From Theristus sp. LFF4_11 (taxonomy: Eukaryota; Nematoda; Chromadorea; Monhysterida; Xyalidae), in contig JASANC010002606.1 in assembly GCA_030248135.1 (NCBI GenBank), positions 56,523 to 120,522 on the forward strand: 64,000 nucleotides of DNA, given 5' to 3'. Position 1 is the first letter of the stretch. Every line of letters starts with the position of its first letter. The position numbers were made by a program, and so were the translations under genes. The notes under the pieces were generated by a model. The model saw nothing but the letters and a program-made list of their open reading frames with translations. It made no database searches and was not told the DNA's origin. Of this stretch, positions 47,701-61,800 are shown in pieces.

Positions 47701-50700
47701 GGGGCGCCTGCGAGCACATGCCTGCGCGCGACGCATCCGCTTGCGTCTGCAATGCAAGCACACACTGCAACGGTGGTGGACAAAATCGGCACAAACTGAA
47801 ACTATAGACTATAAAAAATGCAGTTGCAAAAAACATAAAAGAGAAAATCTCAAAAGAAGAGAGACACAACAACAGAGAAACGAAACTGAAATGCTGGCTT
47901 ATCAACAGTGGGAGCGGACAAAGGTAGATTTAAGGAAGTGTAATTCAATTCGACAGATGTTTCCAATTACCGCCACTATTCTAAATTCAAAGAAAGAACC
48001 ACTGAGATCATTACAAAAAACGAACAGCCCGCAAAACTAAGAATACAATTACGGTATTTGTAAATGGCAAAATAATCAATTTCAGACTAGTTTTGTGAAT
48101 GCAGTGCCAGTTTGGCACACACAGACCACCCATGACTGTGTTTGTTCAATGGTAATGCGCCTTGCGGTCAGATAAATCGGCACGCTCTCTTGTATCCAAT
48201 TCAGACAAATAGCTGATGCTATGCAAAACGTATGTGTGTCTGCATCGCTATCAACAAGCCTTTTTCTATAAACAAAGAGCATTTTGTTTGAAAGCGCTTT
48301 TCGTCCTCCGGATCAGAGAAGCTTGCAGGCGAGACAACACGGAACCACGGCGCTGAACGCAGTGCACATTTACAGTTTCAAAATCCTCCTGACCGTGACG
48401 TGGCGGGTGGGCTCGGGCTGAGAATAATTTATTTCGGATCATTCGAAGAAAGAACCTTCCTGAACTCATACGAACGAATATAAATACGTCTCAGAAAAGA
48501 CCAAAAGCGATTATCGGCAAGTTAGGTGTTCTCTGGAGAACTTTTCTGACACCGCGAAACATGTGGAACAAGATTTTGCACACTTTCTTGTACAGCTGTC
48601 CTCAACTGCGTGTGTAGGTACATGTTGAGCTAATAACGGTGTGCGCTGATAGACTGTTTGAATTTTTATTCATAAAAAGCGCCTCGCGCACGCAAACGCT
48701 GCAGCGAGTTTCACTTTTGCGCAGCCAAAATGCCTTTATATTACATTGTACAGAAGCGTAATATTTCACGCGCGCAGGGCCACAAAAATTGTGACGGGTT
48801 TAAAAACCGACCATAACTTTTTATGACTAAACCATTAACGCACATACAGATATGTCAGGACTCTTTATGTTTACCCGTCAACATTGTAATAGACTTTTTC
48901 AACATATAATTTTTCACAAAGTCGGTGCATAACTTATAATATGTACAAATTTATGAATAGGTGGCTGGCATTTGTGCTTGTTGCGCAAGTGCTGGTAGCT
49001 AAAAAGAAAGTGCACGCTCCTATTCGATGTTACAGACAATTTATTTCCTTCCAAATGAATATGTCTGCACTTAGGCCTCGCTGTTCCGTTCACGGTCAGT
49101 GCACGCACTCGAAAAAATGAATCGGGCTGTGCTGCGGTTGGCGTGCGCCACTGATAAACTGCAACAAAATGGCGTTGATGTTAAAAAACACTGATAATGC
49201 TGTCAAAGTTTTGACGTTAAAAAACTATCATTTTGATAGCAAAAGTAACACAAAACGATACACATTTTCTACAGGAGACTCAGCAAAAAAATGAGCGATA
49301 TAGATGTCCCAAACACGGTTCACAAGCGGGCGCAGCAGTCGGTAGAAAAAGAGGCAGGTGATTTTAGAAAATTTGCTTTTAAAAATGCAGCAGAAGACAT
49401 CAACGATCACACAAGCACAGTGCTGCCGCTGCAACAAGGGTGTATCGATCACTTTATCAGGCAAACAGAGACAGAACAGTTGCCATGCATCTTGGAGAAT
49501 AAATTGCACTATCAGCTCGGCAATCCTATCAATGGATTTTCAGTGAACCAACCGTTCAATGGAAAGTTCAGTTAAAAACACATCGTAACAAGCAAAAATT
49601 ACAATCTAGCATCTGTGCAGAAGTTTCACAATTTTATAGATGTAATAAATTTGTAATGACACGTCAAAGATTTCGGAAGCTTAACGCAGACTCTCACCGG
49701 GTGTGTGCGTGTCTTTATTTTCTTGTCCGTTTTTCACCGTTCACTGGCAGTGTGCAGCGTGCCTGCCAACATATTTTTAAAGACCAAGACAATAAAACAA
49801 ATGGTACACCGGTTGATCAGTTGACGTTGACACGGTGACAATGCAAGAATAATAAATTGAACACAGTACACATGAAATCATATAACACGAGCCCAGAAAT
49901 GTAAAGTTAGTCGTGATAGGAGTTGGACAGTTCGTGACATCGTGCTCGCTCATATTGAGCACACTACGTAATCAGCATTGACTTTAGTTTCAAAACAAAA
50001 CAGCAACTAAAGTATTGTACGATGAAACAACTTTGCAAATGCAAACAGAAGTTCATCCAAACCGAAACAAAGATGTTATCAGGCCATATAAAGAACTACA
50101 ATGTATAGCAAGCTTTTTCGACTCTGTTTTCACTGTAAACGGTTTGTACGGCTCAGACCGATGGTCCCGGTGGCAAGGGGCAAAATTTTTTGTTTCGGTT
50201 CAACATCAAACGTGAACACATGATTACGTTTTGCTGCTGAATTGAAATTGAATAAATTGACGTTTTCTGTTTGCTCCCACAGAGTTTGTTCTTTGAAACG
50301 CCAGCAAAAAAATGCAAGTGAAAATCGAATGACAATAAAACTCCCAAATGTGTCTTAGTCAAACGGCAGTAATGAAAAAGAGGGTGCATTCCAAAATCTA
50401 AGACAATTCAAAATTTACAATTCTGCAGGTGAAACAGAAACAAACACAAACGTGTTTGTTAACGCGACCAACCGTAAGACAAAACTGTGTGTTTCTCTTG
50501 AAAACGGCATGCATCCATTTATTGAAAAATGACAGCAACACAAACATCAGGTGCGTGCACGTGCGACCGCAGACGACACCGTGTTTTTATGGCACTCTCA
50601 AAATGCAACAGTTTATGACAATGCTCGTGTGTGATAGTTTTATTTCTACATTAAACTGTCGGTTTGGTCGGTTGGTTGTTATTTTGGTGAAAAATAAATA

Positions 50701-53700
50701 AACGAATGTCTCACCAACCGCAACACACCAATCACCAGTGCACTTCAGCGACGGCCCAAAACAGCAGTATCAAAACATAACACCCCCAGAACGACACTGT
50801 GGCGTTCGATGGGGTGCAATGCAGATTTGAATATTTTGAATATTTCAACAGCAAATACCTCCGTGCTTACTTTCATCTCGACCATACCCGTGCGACGGTG
50901 TGGGGTGCCGATGTGCCCAGACCGCAAAACAGCCCGCAAGAAATTTTTGTGGTGGCATTTTGCGAAACCGGTTTGAGGGCTGTGCACCCCATTTTGAAGA
51001 CTGTGTGCCATTTTTAGGGCTGTGCACATTTGCAAGGCAGCCGGTGCAATGAAGCAAAGCTCACTGCGGGCTGCACACCGGTTTGAGGGCTGCGCACAAC
51101 GCACACTGCGTACCCCACACCGTCGCATGGGTATGATCTGGATTGCTTGTTGCAAGTTGGTAGCGTTGTCGGTGGAAGGCTAAGGATTGGATTGGGCTGA
51201 CCGGCAGGGTCCACTGATCCAAAACGTCAACAAAAATATTGCGTGTTTTGGTGTGCAAGAACAAAACACAAAACAGTTTGGTGCTTCAGGAGTTGTTGAC
51301 AGAGCGCAATGTTGCATGACTTGATGTTTACTACCACAAGTTTTAGTCTCCACGCTTCTCTGCACCGTGCATATTCAGTTTCACAAACGTGACTGCCATT
51401 TTCCCACGGTTGTGGCCAGCACTCAGTTGAAGGACTCTACAAGAAAGTTGGCAATTTAAAAAAATGTGTGAAAATCGGCGATACCTAACGAAACTTGCTT
51501 TGGCACAATTTTTAACGGATGAAAAAATGGGACCGGTGAAACGGTGTACTGAAGGTATTGTTGCAGACACTAATGTATAAAACAACAATCACCTACTAAA
51601 CCAAAAATAACCAACAAAAACAAATGCATACCTTTTGCGAGCAAACTCAACCCAAAAAGTACGGTTTCGCCAGGGTTTTTTTGTGCAATCGCACGCAACA
51701 AAGAAAACTTTCAGCGTCAGAACTTTTAAAAACAAAAACCATTGCATCACCAGCTCACCACAATATGCGACTGTACTTTGATGCACACATCAGCCTATCT
51801 GCCGAATGGAACAAAATGCCAACCTGACGCTTGTGCGCTCAAAAATGTGCTTTTTTGCTGATAAGCAAAACGCGCAGGCAGACTGACTCGCTACGCAAAC
51901 ACCGAACGTGTTTTTGGTTGAAAAATGCCTGTTTGTGCACACGCAAACTGTAAATGTGGAACGGAGAAAAAGTTCTGAAAAACGTATGTGCATTTTTGAC
52001 TAAGCAAAGAATACAGTCTCGATGACATAGAGCTGGCTCATGACTTGGTAAAATCATGTTCTCAAAAACAAGAGTATTTTTTGTCGGGGCTATCAAGAAC
52101 ACATGGACTGAAATATAGAGAGTTGAATAGATAATGAGCACGGAGGTCCATTGAGGCAATCATGGAACACACAAAAACCGACACAATGTTTCAATTGTTT
52201 CGGGAAAAGTTGGCGATGAAAATAACAACATTTTCAATAATGCGTTTGATAACGCAAAATCTGGTAGATCAATAGAAGGCAAACAAGCTATTTTCGTGTG
52301 CCAAGTAACAAGTAAACAGCAAATTTACAAAAAAGTTAAAAAAAACGTTTACAAGCACCAACAGCAAATGAGCCACTGCAAGCAGCAGTCGACTCACGAT
52401 CATGGGCATCGACGTCGCCATGAACGCGCGCGAGATGTGCGTGCCGTCGGCCTCGGCCGGCAACGCGTCGATCTGCGCCAGAATCTGCGACGTCCAGCGG
52501 GTGACCGAGTCCGCGTCGCGCATGTTCAGCGGCGGCCACGGCTCCGCCCGCGACAGCTCCTTGACCGACTGCGAGCGCTGCTGCAGTGAGCTGCTCACCG
52601 GCATCGACCGCTGCGCTTGCTCGGCTGCAACAAAAGCACCTGCGATGCAACCGAAATGCACCAATGGCAGCTGCAGATTCGCAAACCGACCGGATGCCGC
52701 CGCGAGTCCCCTTCGTCGTGCGATGCGTCGTTGCATCGGCGATCGAGGCTCAAAGGCAACGCCGCACGGCTGCTGCTGCTCGACCAGTGAGTCGACCAGC
52801 GGATGGCGTGTCAACGGCTGCTCGAAACTGTCTTGTTCTGTAAAAAGCAATATTGAAGGGCTATTAGCGGCATTCGAGGGAGGGGAGGGGAGGGTTGATG
52901 TGCTCAAAAAAACTGCATGCCAATTGTTTCGACAAGAAGCTCGTTGCGAGCGTACTCTGTAGCGCGTTGTTGCGTGTCTTTGACGGTCTTCGCCTTGGCG
53001 CCTGTGCGGCCTGCTCGCCTTCACTTGAGGAGGACGCATCAGAGGAGGTGCGTTGCTGGCACAGCAGAGTGCGCTGCCGGCACGCCAGGTCCGTTGGCGC
53101 AAGCTCGGCCGTGTGCGAACGCCGCTGCCGCCGCAGGACGCGCCGCTTGCGGTATTTGCCAGCTGCGCCGCTGGGCACGTTGCCAGCACTGCTGTTCTGC
53201 GGCTCTTTGCTCGTGCTCTCGCCCAATTCGTACGAATTCAATGTTTTGATTGTCGGCTTTTGTTCGTCGATCTGCGGTGGCCGAGCGATGTCCCTGCTCG
53301 ATGGCGGATTCACCAGCGGAATGAACTGCACGGCAGGGCTGCTCGCGGTCACGCTTCTCAGCTCGTGCGCACTGCGACGTGCTTCCTGAAAGGGACAAAA
53401 AATCCGATTGAAAGGGCTTCCCTTTTTCGAGCCATAATTATTATGTGGATTGTGAATGGCAGCTGGCAGTGCGTGTCAGTTTTCCACAAACCTCCAAAGC
53501 GCCACGCAGCGCTAGACATAAAAAAACTGAAAATTCCTGGATCTTGGACTTCAGAAAAACGGTTTCTCGGCTTGTCTCACAAAAAGTTGCGAATTCGCAA
53601 CACTGACAACAGAAATACTGTGATTTCTATCGCACAATGTTGCCATGAACATGGTAGCCGACACAACAGAATTCTGTTCTGTTAGACGTTGATGAAAATG

Positions 53701-55823
53701 GCAAATTTTTCGAATCTAGTTTTTCAAGCGGCCTGCAAGTTGCAGCGCGTCGTGCCACGCAGGGTGCCTATCTCAGCAGCATAAAGAATAACATAATCGG
53801 GGCGTGTGCATGGGAATCCGGCAGTCGCGCATTTGGAAACGAGCTGCAGCGCAAAGGAGTGCGCTCTGAACTTATGGACACGTGCAGCAGCACGCCAGCA
53901 CTGTGCCGCCCTGATGTGTTGCAAAGATCTGCAATCAATGTCACCCCTTGCGGACGTACGCAGCTTTTTACGCGTGAACCGTGCGCACAGCTGGATGCAT
54001 ACACACGCACATGAGAATCAAAACTATTGCAAAACTGTGAGAACGTTTTCTTTGCAAATTACTTCATTTTTCTCGACACGTGACAACTTGGTAACGCAGT
54101 TTGGCTTGTCTTAGCTTTTTATTAGTTTTTATCTCGTTGAATGAAATCAAGTACCTATACAACTACAAAAACATCATTTCCGATCATCAACTGGCGTTTT
54201 CAAACTGATATTCTGCCAATTACAATGTAGGCCATGCAACCTCATAGATTCTATCAGATACGCTGAATGTGACAATGGAGGTTCTTGACTTAACACGCCT
54301 CTGGTTCTACTACGCTCAATTGATCACAACAAAAAGACCGCCGAAAAAAAACTTTTGCCAAAAGAGAACGAAAAAGCTTTTTGACGCGCCGCTCAATACG
54401 GGTGTGCACGTCAGGCCAACCGCAACCCGCGAAACACGGGATAAGCCTCAAAGGAAGCTTGCGGACAAGAACACAGCTGCTTGACCACCGCGCATAGAAA
54501 CGGGATTTTCCGTTTTTTTTCGAGAAACTAATGTGACTGTCTCTTTAGAGTTGCCACTTTTTCCACAGATCTCATCCCATGTGACAATGCGTGTGGGCAC
54601 GGCACAGTAATGGTTGTTGGTGTCCGTGCTGCTGTTTCCTGCACGTGCACGCATTGTTTACAAAAAAAACTTTGCGAATGCGAGTGAAACGAGGTTTCTG
54701 AATGCTGAGAGTGAAGCGTGCCGTGAGCAGTGGTTTGTTTGTAGCCGTGCTGAGCACTGCACTTGTTCGGCAGTCTGAGCGTGCACCAATTCCGTTGCGC
54801 CCGTTCGCCAGTGTCTCCGTGTGTTCCGAACAGCGCCACTGCCTGCCTGTTCCAGTGTGTCTGTTGCCATGTTTTCCATGTAGTGTATGCTTCTTTGTGG
54901 TTTCGCACGTAAGCTGCGTGCCGATGACTGTGTTGACGAATGCGTAGGTGCTCTAGCAGCCACCAACTAAACGCACTGTGTCGTCGCACACAAGTCGGAA
55001 CGAATTTTGGTCTGGCGTCACAAATAATCTGTTTTTTTCTCAAACGCATGGCGCTCCGAACGAGCAGACGGGATGGACTCAAACAAAACGCAAACTTGGG
55101 GACGTTTTGGGAACGAATGTTTGATGAGCGCCGTGGGAGTGGCAGTGCAGTGCTATGCCTGCTCTGGCATTGTGCTGCCACAACAGCCGTGCACAAATGC
55201 GTGCTATGTGCTTGTTGCTGAAATAGTCATTCAAAAATAGTCAAATTGTATATTCGTGCACCAATCTAGCACAGTGTTTCAGCTATATCCACAAGAACAC
55301 CAGATAAAACAAAACACTTTGCAGGTTTATCATTCAAACGTTCATGGTCGTTCATGATTCAAACGTTACGAACCGCTGAAAACCATGAACTTTTAAACAA
55401 ACGGTCGAATAAACAAAAGCACATCAGCAGTTTCAATTTCCCACGCTCACGCGCATTCCGAGCAGCAGAAAATGAGCCTAAAAGGGACGCACCATAATTT
55501 CCGGGTGTCTGTGTCGTCGCTCATGCATGCCGTTGCGTCTGATGACGTCCATCTCAGTCACCGGTTGCTCCTTGGCACCCTGCTGACGAGTAGAATTGCG
55601 AAAGCGATTGTTTTCTTGATTCATTGTTTCGTGCGCTGCCCAAAACATCTGGTTGCCACCGATTGAGAGCGCCCCCCGGTGTTGGTACTGGTGGTCCACT
55701 CCACCGACGTTTCCATTTCTAAGCCTTCTCGACGAGTAATCATCTCGAGCCGGTTCGACGACAACGCACGACCGACAATTAGGCCTGCTGCAGTCGGCGT
55801 CGCTGCTGTGGCGGTTGCTGTTA
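38756..55823 (-). CDS. Low-complexity N-terminal exons, probably of the DLC-type RhoGAP gene
   Basis: Nine exons (descending): 55823-55493, 53385-52956, 52837-52691, 52624-52398, 47746-47426, 41261-39959, 39703-39288, 39181-39043, 38919-38756. They join in one phase to about 1159 residues with no internal stop. The first is entered from an unseen upstream exon. The protein is rich in Ser, Gln, Asn, Thr and Arg and has no domain I can name. Visible segments include KYRKRRVLRRQRR followed by DASSSSEGE, QRSQSVKELSRAEPWPPLN, Asn-rich DEQNNNNTNNNN, YDELDESLRVLLE and PRRRRSGAGGIHRTHH. It leaves in phase 0 at 38756, and the 37-base exon at 35846-35810 would carry it into the SAM exon. Long DLC1 isoforms likewise have a disordered N-terminal extension. 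The alternative is a separate gene that reads on to a stop at 38732. The 41261 acceptor (TTGGTAG) is weak. Confidence 0.6.
41758..42073. mobile_element. 316-bp TA-flanked miniature inverted-repeat element
   Basis: Starts CCGTAAAGTCTTGCATATAA and ends in the near-complement TGTATGCAAGACTTTACGG. The inverted ends run about 25 bases. TA sits immediately outside both ends (41756-41757 and 42074-42075), as expected for Tc1/mariner-type insertion. The left and middle parts repeat the motif CTTATAAG(A/G)..C four times (near 41765, 41791, 41886 and 41919-41940). No coding frame. Confidence 0.75.
43512..44392. mobile_element. 881-bp TA-flanked element with ~245-bp inverted ends
   Basis: The left end CCGGGTGATCCAAAAAAACT and the right end AAAAACTACACG-type complement (CAGGGTGATTCAGAAAAACT read inward) sit next to TA on both sides (43510-43511 and 44393-44394). 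The inverted arms continue through CTAGCTCGCCAACGG, AAAATTTCAGAC and TCCACCACT...CGCTCAAGGA to TGTTTCAGCG (about 43755 and 44143). The central ~390 bases carry no transposase motif. GGGTGATCCAAAAAAACTAC-like ends with TA duplications are typical of mariner-like elements, so this looks like a non-autonomous one. Confidence 0.8.
47747..52397. other. Intron of the DLC-type gene region; no gene recognised
   Basis: A 4.65-kb gap between mapped exons. It includes a small inverted/direct repeat cluster at 50880-51138 and otherwise shows AT-rich sequence without coding character. Confidence 0.5.
50880..51138. repeat. 30-bp inverted repeat enclosing a direct repeat
   Basis: GACCATACCCGTGCGACGGT (from 50880, running on to GTGTGGGGTGC) is the near reverse complement of 51109-51138, which ends CGTCGCATGGGTATGATC. 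Between them, ACCGGTTTGAGGGCTGTGCA (near 50968) recurs as ACCGGTTTGAGGGCTGCGCA (near 51077). No target duplication was found, so this may be a decayed small element. Confidence 0.6.
53386..55492. other. Intron between the first two N-terminal exons; no gene recognised
   Basis: A 2.1-kb gap. A 222-codon open frame on the minus strand (55196-54528) crosses it. It has no recognisable motif, no suitable acceptor and donor pair was seen, and its composition is not like the neighbouring exons. Confidence 0.45.
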
Positions 55824-58800
55824 CTGGAAAAAAGATTCTTCAGTACTTGTCAGCTTTAAAATGATGTCGCATAAACGTGTTCGCTTCGCTCCCTCCCATG
55901 AAGAAATTATTTCTGAAGCAAAAAGAGACCGATAAAAAAAGTTGAAGTGGCACCTCTAACCGATTAAAAATAACAATTGCAATCCAATTTGTAAAAAGCT
56001 TTTCAAAAACGATCGCAATTTCTTGACACAAGTAAGAAAACCGGAAAATGATTCAATGGTTTTTCTAGTTCTCCAGAAACAATGAAGCAGCAATTGGACG
56101 AGATTCAAACTGCACAAGAAAAAATACAAATGCGATCAACTGAGAACTGATCACAAGTGCAAACAAACTTTAGGTCGGAAATGGGAAAACACGATGCTGT
56201 GTGAATAATGCGAATTTAATAACAAATTTTGAAACGCTTTTATCAGTGCGCTCACGCAGATAGTGACGACGAACAATTTTTTTGATACCACGGTGCGAAA
56301 ACGAAACCTCGAAAACCTTTTTGAATATGGTGCGGCATGATGGCCTATGTCGCATACATAAGGTCGAGTTACTACAATGCATTGCGTTGGTTTTCGGGGA
56401 ACTAGGCGTTGTGTCGCATCGGCACTGAACATTTTTGGCAACAGACACTTGCTAACATGCGTGCTGTCATGCTGATGCGTCCAAGAGCACCGATGACATC
56501 GATGCTGCTATTATCTGTAGTTTTGTGCAATCCGATTCTGATGTGTACTTATGAGTATGCACAAGCAAACAAAGGTGTGCACTCACATTTCTAGAAGTGT
56601 TATGTTTGAACAATGAAACAAAATGCATTAGAATTACAAACATACAACACAAATAAGTTACGTTTCATTGACATTTATAAAATGACGTGGTGACTGAAGC
56701 TGCAAATATTCCAGACACGCAGCGCATGAAATGCAAACACATTTTTCAACCATTTTGAATTTATTTTTCACCATAAATTATAACACAGAAAAAAACACAG
56801 AAACTAGTCTTATTTGGACGTTACTTCGATAATTTTACATGTGTACAAAAGTGGGACGACACATGTAACTGAGCAGGGGTCAAAACAGCGCTACGTCGTG
56901 CGGATGCACAGCCGTTTTGTTCGATTTCACTTATCGAACGGTCAATAGCATAACAAAGTTCAATCGTGTTTATCCACAACTCATAACTGTTCAACTTCTA
57001 AGTATGCGCCTGCTTATCAGCTACATCACGCTACATCAACTGGGGGCGGGTCAATCACTTCACCACATTTCCTTTGTGCACCTAAACCAAAACACATTTG
57101 AATGCTTGCTATCAAAGCAATGCACCATTCAGCAAACAATCGGCCAGCTCGAGCCACGTCCGAATGTTCGATAGCGGCTGCGAACAACATAAACATTTTT
57201 ACTATAAACGTGTACAAAACAATCGTTGTAAAAAGGTCAGTTTGTGGCGTCTCTGATAAGCCTAATGTATGCGATCAACATCCACAGTGAGCATTTTAAT
57301 CAGTGTTTTGGGGTGGTTGTTTTTCACACAGGTTTCTAACAAGCGCCGCCAATATGCCGTGAAAATGAACAAAAAACGGCTGAAACTGTGGATAACCGTT
57401 CTATGCAACCTCGTCTGGAATAGCGTAACTATGGAACAAAGCTGGACGATCGGGCCCGTTTGGCTGGTCGGATTGAGGCAAAGCACAAAGAGAAAAACAC
57501 GATAAAAACAAACGAGCTGTGTCGAAAAAAGCAAACAACACAGCAACTGCTCATGAGAAACGAATCGCAAAATGATATGCAATTGCCGAAACATATGGGC
57601 GCAGCGCAGTAAACGCAAAACATCTTGGAGTAAAAAACACTTGTGGCGTCCCTGGCACTCGAGTGTTCAGCTTCAGCAACACGTTCACAGATGTCGACGA
57701 ACAAATGCTTATGTGCTCATTAAATTATGCAGATAAGCAAAAAGATCATGTCATCCGGACCAGACTACAGTGGTGATAAACAATCGGGTTCTTTATATAT
57801 TTTCTTACGTTTTTCTGGCGTATTGGATTCAGATTTTTTTAAATTAAAAAAACGTAGGGTCAAAGACGGTCTACTCGCTCGAGCCGGGTACAGAAAAGAA
57901 TTTTAACAGGCGCTCCTCTTTCGCAACATTTTCATAAATGTGTTGCTCAGAATAAAAGAATTATATCTAATTGCTAAATTGCAACAATACAACAATAATA
58001 TCAAACAAGACAGAGGACTGAGTGAAATGAAAGTCAAAATACACGATCTCAAAGTAAAGCGTCCTGAGAGGAAATTATTAGAGGGTAAAACCAACGAAAC
58101 ACGAATGTCAAAAGATTCCCATTTTCAATAATCGGATATCCGCAGAGCAGATTGCGTTTGCGCGGTTTGTGTCGTCTGAAACAATGAAAGTCAATCCGAT
58201 TATCATGATATCAGGCCAGGGAAAAAGATTGGACACTTCGAAGGCATGCACTGACATCATAATCCCAGTGAGCAGGAACATCATAATGCTGTTTTAAGGT
58301 CGATTTGCCAATCCCCACATGCTACTTTCAACTAACGTTCAAAGGTAACGAATTTTTCTTACAACGTTCACGGCATAGTTGAAAACCTACTGATACATTC
58401 TGAATTCTGTTGAGTTTGGAAACGCGCAGAGATACATTGCGGCAATATTCTTGTGAAGGTCGAAAAAAACCAACAGAACTGAACAACATTATGTAGCAAC
58501 GGGCTGAATGGTCAAAAAGAACAATGAACGAACATTGCGAACTGAATGACCGCAACGGGCACAGCGAAACAGGCGTGGCCACTATGAACCGTTGTAAGGA
58601 GTGCGTTTTACGACGTCGCTCTCAGTCGTGTTCTGTGCTCTCTTACAACAAAACGCACTGTGTTTGTGTTTTTGTGCACTTTGTCCAGTTGTTTTCGTTA
58701 CAGCGATAGCACATCTGTTTGATGTTGCTTCGACCATGGTAATGGTTCAATGAATCTCAAACGTGAAAAATATGGCAGTAAATAAACGGCTGAGATGAAA

Positions 58801-61800
58801 ACGGTGATTATTGTGGTTGCACTGTCTCGTGTGGGGTGAAAACATCGATTGAATGACATGTTGTATTAAGGTCACCAGAATGTTCAACGCAACAAAATGA
58901 TTTTTGTCACATCGCTGTTTTTCAGCTGAGCTTAGTTGCTCACTAACATTTCAATTTCAACGCTGTGAAAAACACGAGGTCGTCGATTTTTCATCAATTT
59001 GACAGGTTCGAGGTTAGTTAGAGTCAGGCAGACTGGTGAATCCGTTTGAAACGTGAAACGGAAGGAAAATTCGCGCGCATATGAAACGGAGCATAACTGA
59101 TTTATTAAAACACCGCGCATACAGCATGGTGAAGCGAAATTCCAATTTCAGAAAGAATCAAGGCGATAAAAGTCTCGGCTGTAAAACAGAACGTACATGT
59201 CGGATGATTTACAACGTGTATAACTCGGTTATTGCAGTTTTGATCAAATGTGCTCAATTCTACTTCTGTGAGCAAAATGACATGTGAAATTGTAATGAGC
59301 AGACAAAATGCAAAATGCAGCAAAAAATAAAATTTAATTTGAAGAAGACAGAATTTAGCAGATTTACGGTAGTACGTAAGAACACACAAACCTAATGTTC
59401 AATCGTTTCGACAGTCGTATACGCAGTTTTTTTTTAAAATAACGTTTGAAATAAAAGTATAACTGGCACAAGGGATAATACGACAAAGAGTGCACTGCAT
59501 TGAATCGTGGTGATAAAAAGAAATAAAAATCAACAACGAACAGCAAAGCAGAACGAATGGGACACAAAAATGCGAACTTGGACGGTCGGCCATAAAAAGA
59601 CAGCCATAAAATAAGCTTAAACATTGTGAATTCGCGCAACAGGGGAGTCCATAAAATCATAAAATACAAGAAAATAAAAAGCCAGAGTGATAATGCCCGG
59701 TTAAAATGCCACCAAGTAAAATCCCGTAATAGTGACAAAATGACAAGTTATGTAAAGTTAATGCCGATTACCGCAGTGAACAAGCCAACGGATGCTCTCC
59801 TATCTGTTGATTTGCCCGTCGTAAACGGTTACAGCAAAATATATGTGAAACGAACGTACTTCTTGTTCACCTCCAACAAATTTGCGTGCAAATGTCATCG
59901 GTTTACGATCAACGCTGGCAACAAGTCAGGTACAATGTATTTTTTGCTCCTAGATCAGTGTCCTTTGATTGGCGTTTAGTGCAATGTCCACTAATGAATG
60001 TGCAAGGGTGGGGCGGATGCGTGGATTTCCAACTTTCCGTCCAATTACACTGCACTATAAATTCCATTGCTTTTTGCTGAGAAAAATCAAGACTTTTCTG
60101 GCCAGCATACTCGCATGACATCTGCCGTAAAACATAAACGCCAAGAAAAATCGGTAATTTCGGGGTCTTACATGAGAGCACACACAACTTCAATGCAATC
60201 TGTGCGTGATATTTGACGTTGATAAGCAACAACCATCAACCAACATTTCGTTTTTTTTTTGTGATTTTTTTTCTATATTACTTAAGCCATCTGTTTTGGG
60301 TAGACACTGCATTTTTGAAAAAAAACAAACGTTTAACAGCAAAATGTTCTGCATAAATGTGGCGAAACATTTGCAAAACAAGCAAACTAAAAATTACGAA
60401 GCAAGTAAGTACATGTAATTTCCGAATAGTGGCACTAAACACGTTCTCATTGACTGATTAGCACCAACCACAGAGACTAAAAGCGCCACAGCTACCGCGA
60501 CGCCTCACACCATTTTATTTAAAAGGGTGAAAAACATTGCGACTCTTGAAGTACAGCTGAAAAGAATGACTCAATATTCCGATTTTTCCCAACCGGTTGC
60601 TGGAGATTATGTGAATAAGTTAAAAGTATATGACTAGTGTTTTGTTGAAACTTGGAATGTGGATACTTAAACAATCAATTAGAGCACTTGGAAATGATAC
60701 TGAAACGAACCAGCGGCCTAAACTTGACGCAGGTTGTTTGTCTACCCAGAATGACTGTGCAAGATTGTGCAAATAGTGACTCGTCTTCAAGCATTTCCCT
60801 TCAAAATGTCGAATGGCATTGAAAAGATTCAGAAATCTTGGACTGGCCACACAAGTTTGCCACTGAACACAATGCTGTAATGCACATCTATAGGTTATAT
60901 CTTTTTAACAACTGAAAATTTAGGATTAACGATCAGCGATCTGCAGGCTGCGTTGAGCTGCACTGCACTGTCCTGTTCAAACCGGTACTCTTGAGTTATT
61001 CAGAACGATAGTTGAGCACATTTTTTTCTGCTGAGACACTAAGATAATATGAAATGTGAAGAAATAAATACAAATAATACGTGCACGTGTACACAATACA
61101 ATAACTGAAAGATACGCGTACGTTGGTGGAACATGTGCGTTTGAGGACAGAGACAGCAAGCAGCAAGAAGTGCGCACTGTTCCAGCAGAGCGTGCGTGTT
61201 TACATAGGCTTAGCTGGACACTTGAGACCACGGCGTTTGTATTTTATGCTCGGTGCTGTTGTTGTTTCCTGTGCAACAGAAGGACAAGTGTCGCGTCGAA
61301 AGCCGACGAATCTCGCCTGTCTAAACTGTTTACAGCAACAACACAAACTTCACACACACTGCATGGAGAATTGCAAATCTGCCAGTCGGTCTGCTTGAGA
61401 TTTGATGCGTTTGTTGTGTGGCGCACTGAGCCAATGGTCACTAAAGATTTGTTTATTTTACTTACCGCCTTGGAAAACAAACAGCATTTTGGAAATGGAT
61501 AAGCCACTGTTTTTAACTAAATTGTAAAGATTCAAAAGAAAATTCAAATCATCAAAATGCTTGTGGAGTTTCTGTGATCCTAGAAAATAAAAATGCACAA
61601 AAACAAGGTGACATGAAACTGATGAGAATGTAGTGACGTCCAACACCAAGTTTTTTTTAGCAAACTCCAAAATCATGATCTGAAAGAAAACACACCAGCA
61701 TTCCCCCACCCGGCCTGAGATTGAAAAGAGTGCTCTTGAACACTGTCAAAAACGTGTTCCCAGGCAGCCTGTAAACGAGACGCGTTCAAAATTGATTTCA

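Noticed and set aside
54528..55196. 222-codon minus-strand open frame as a gene or exon
   Set aside because: No motif, no convincing splice sites, and composition unlike the neighbouring exons. The flanking exons join in phase without it.
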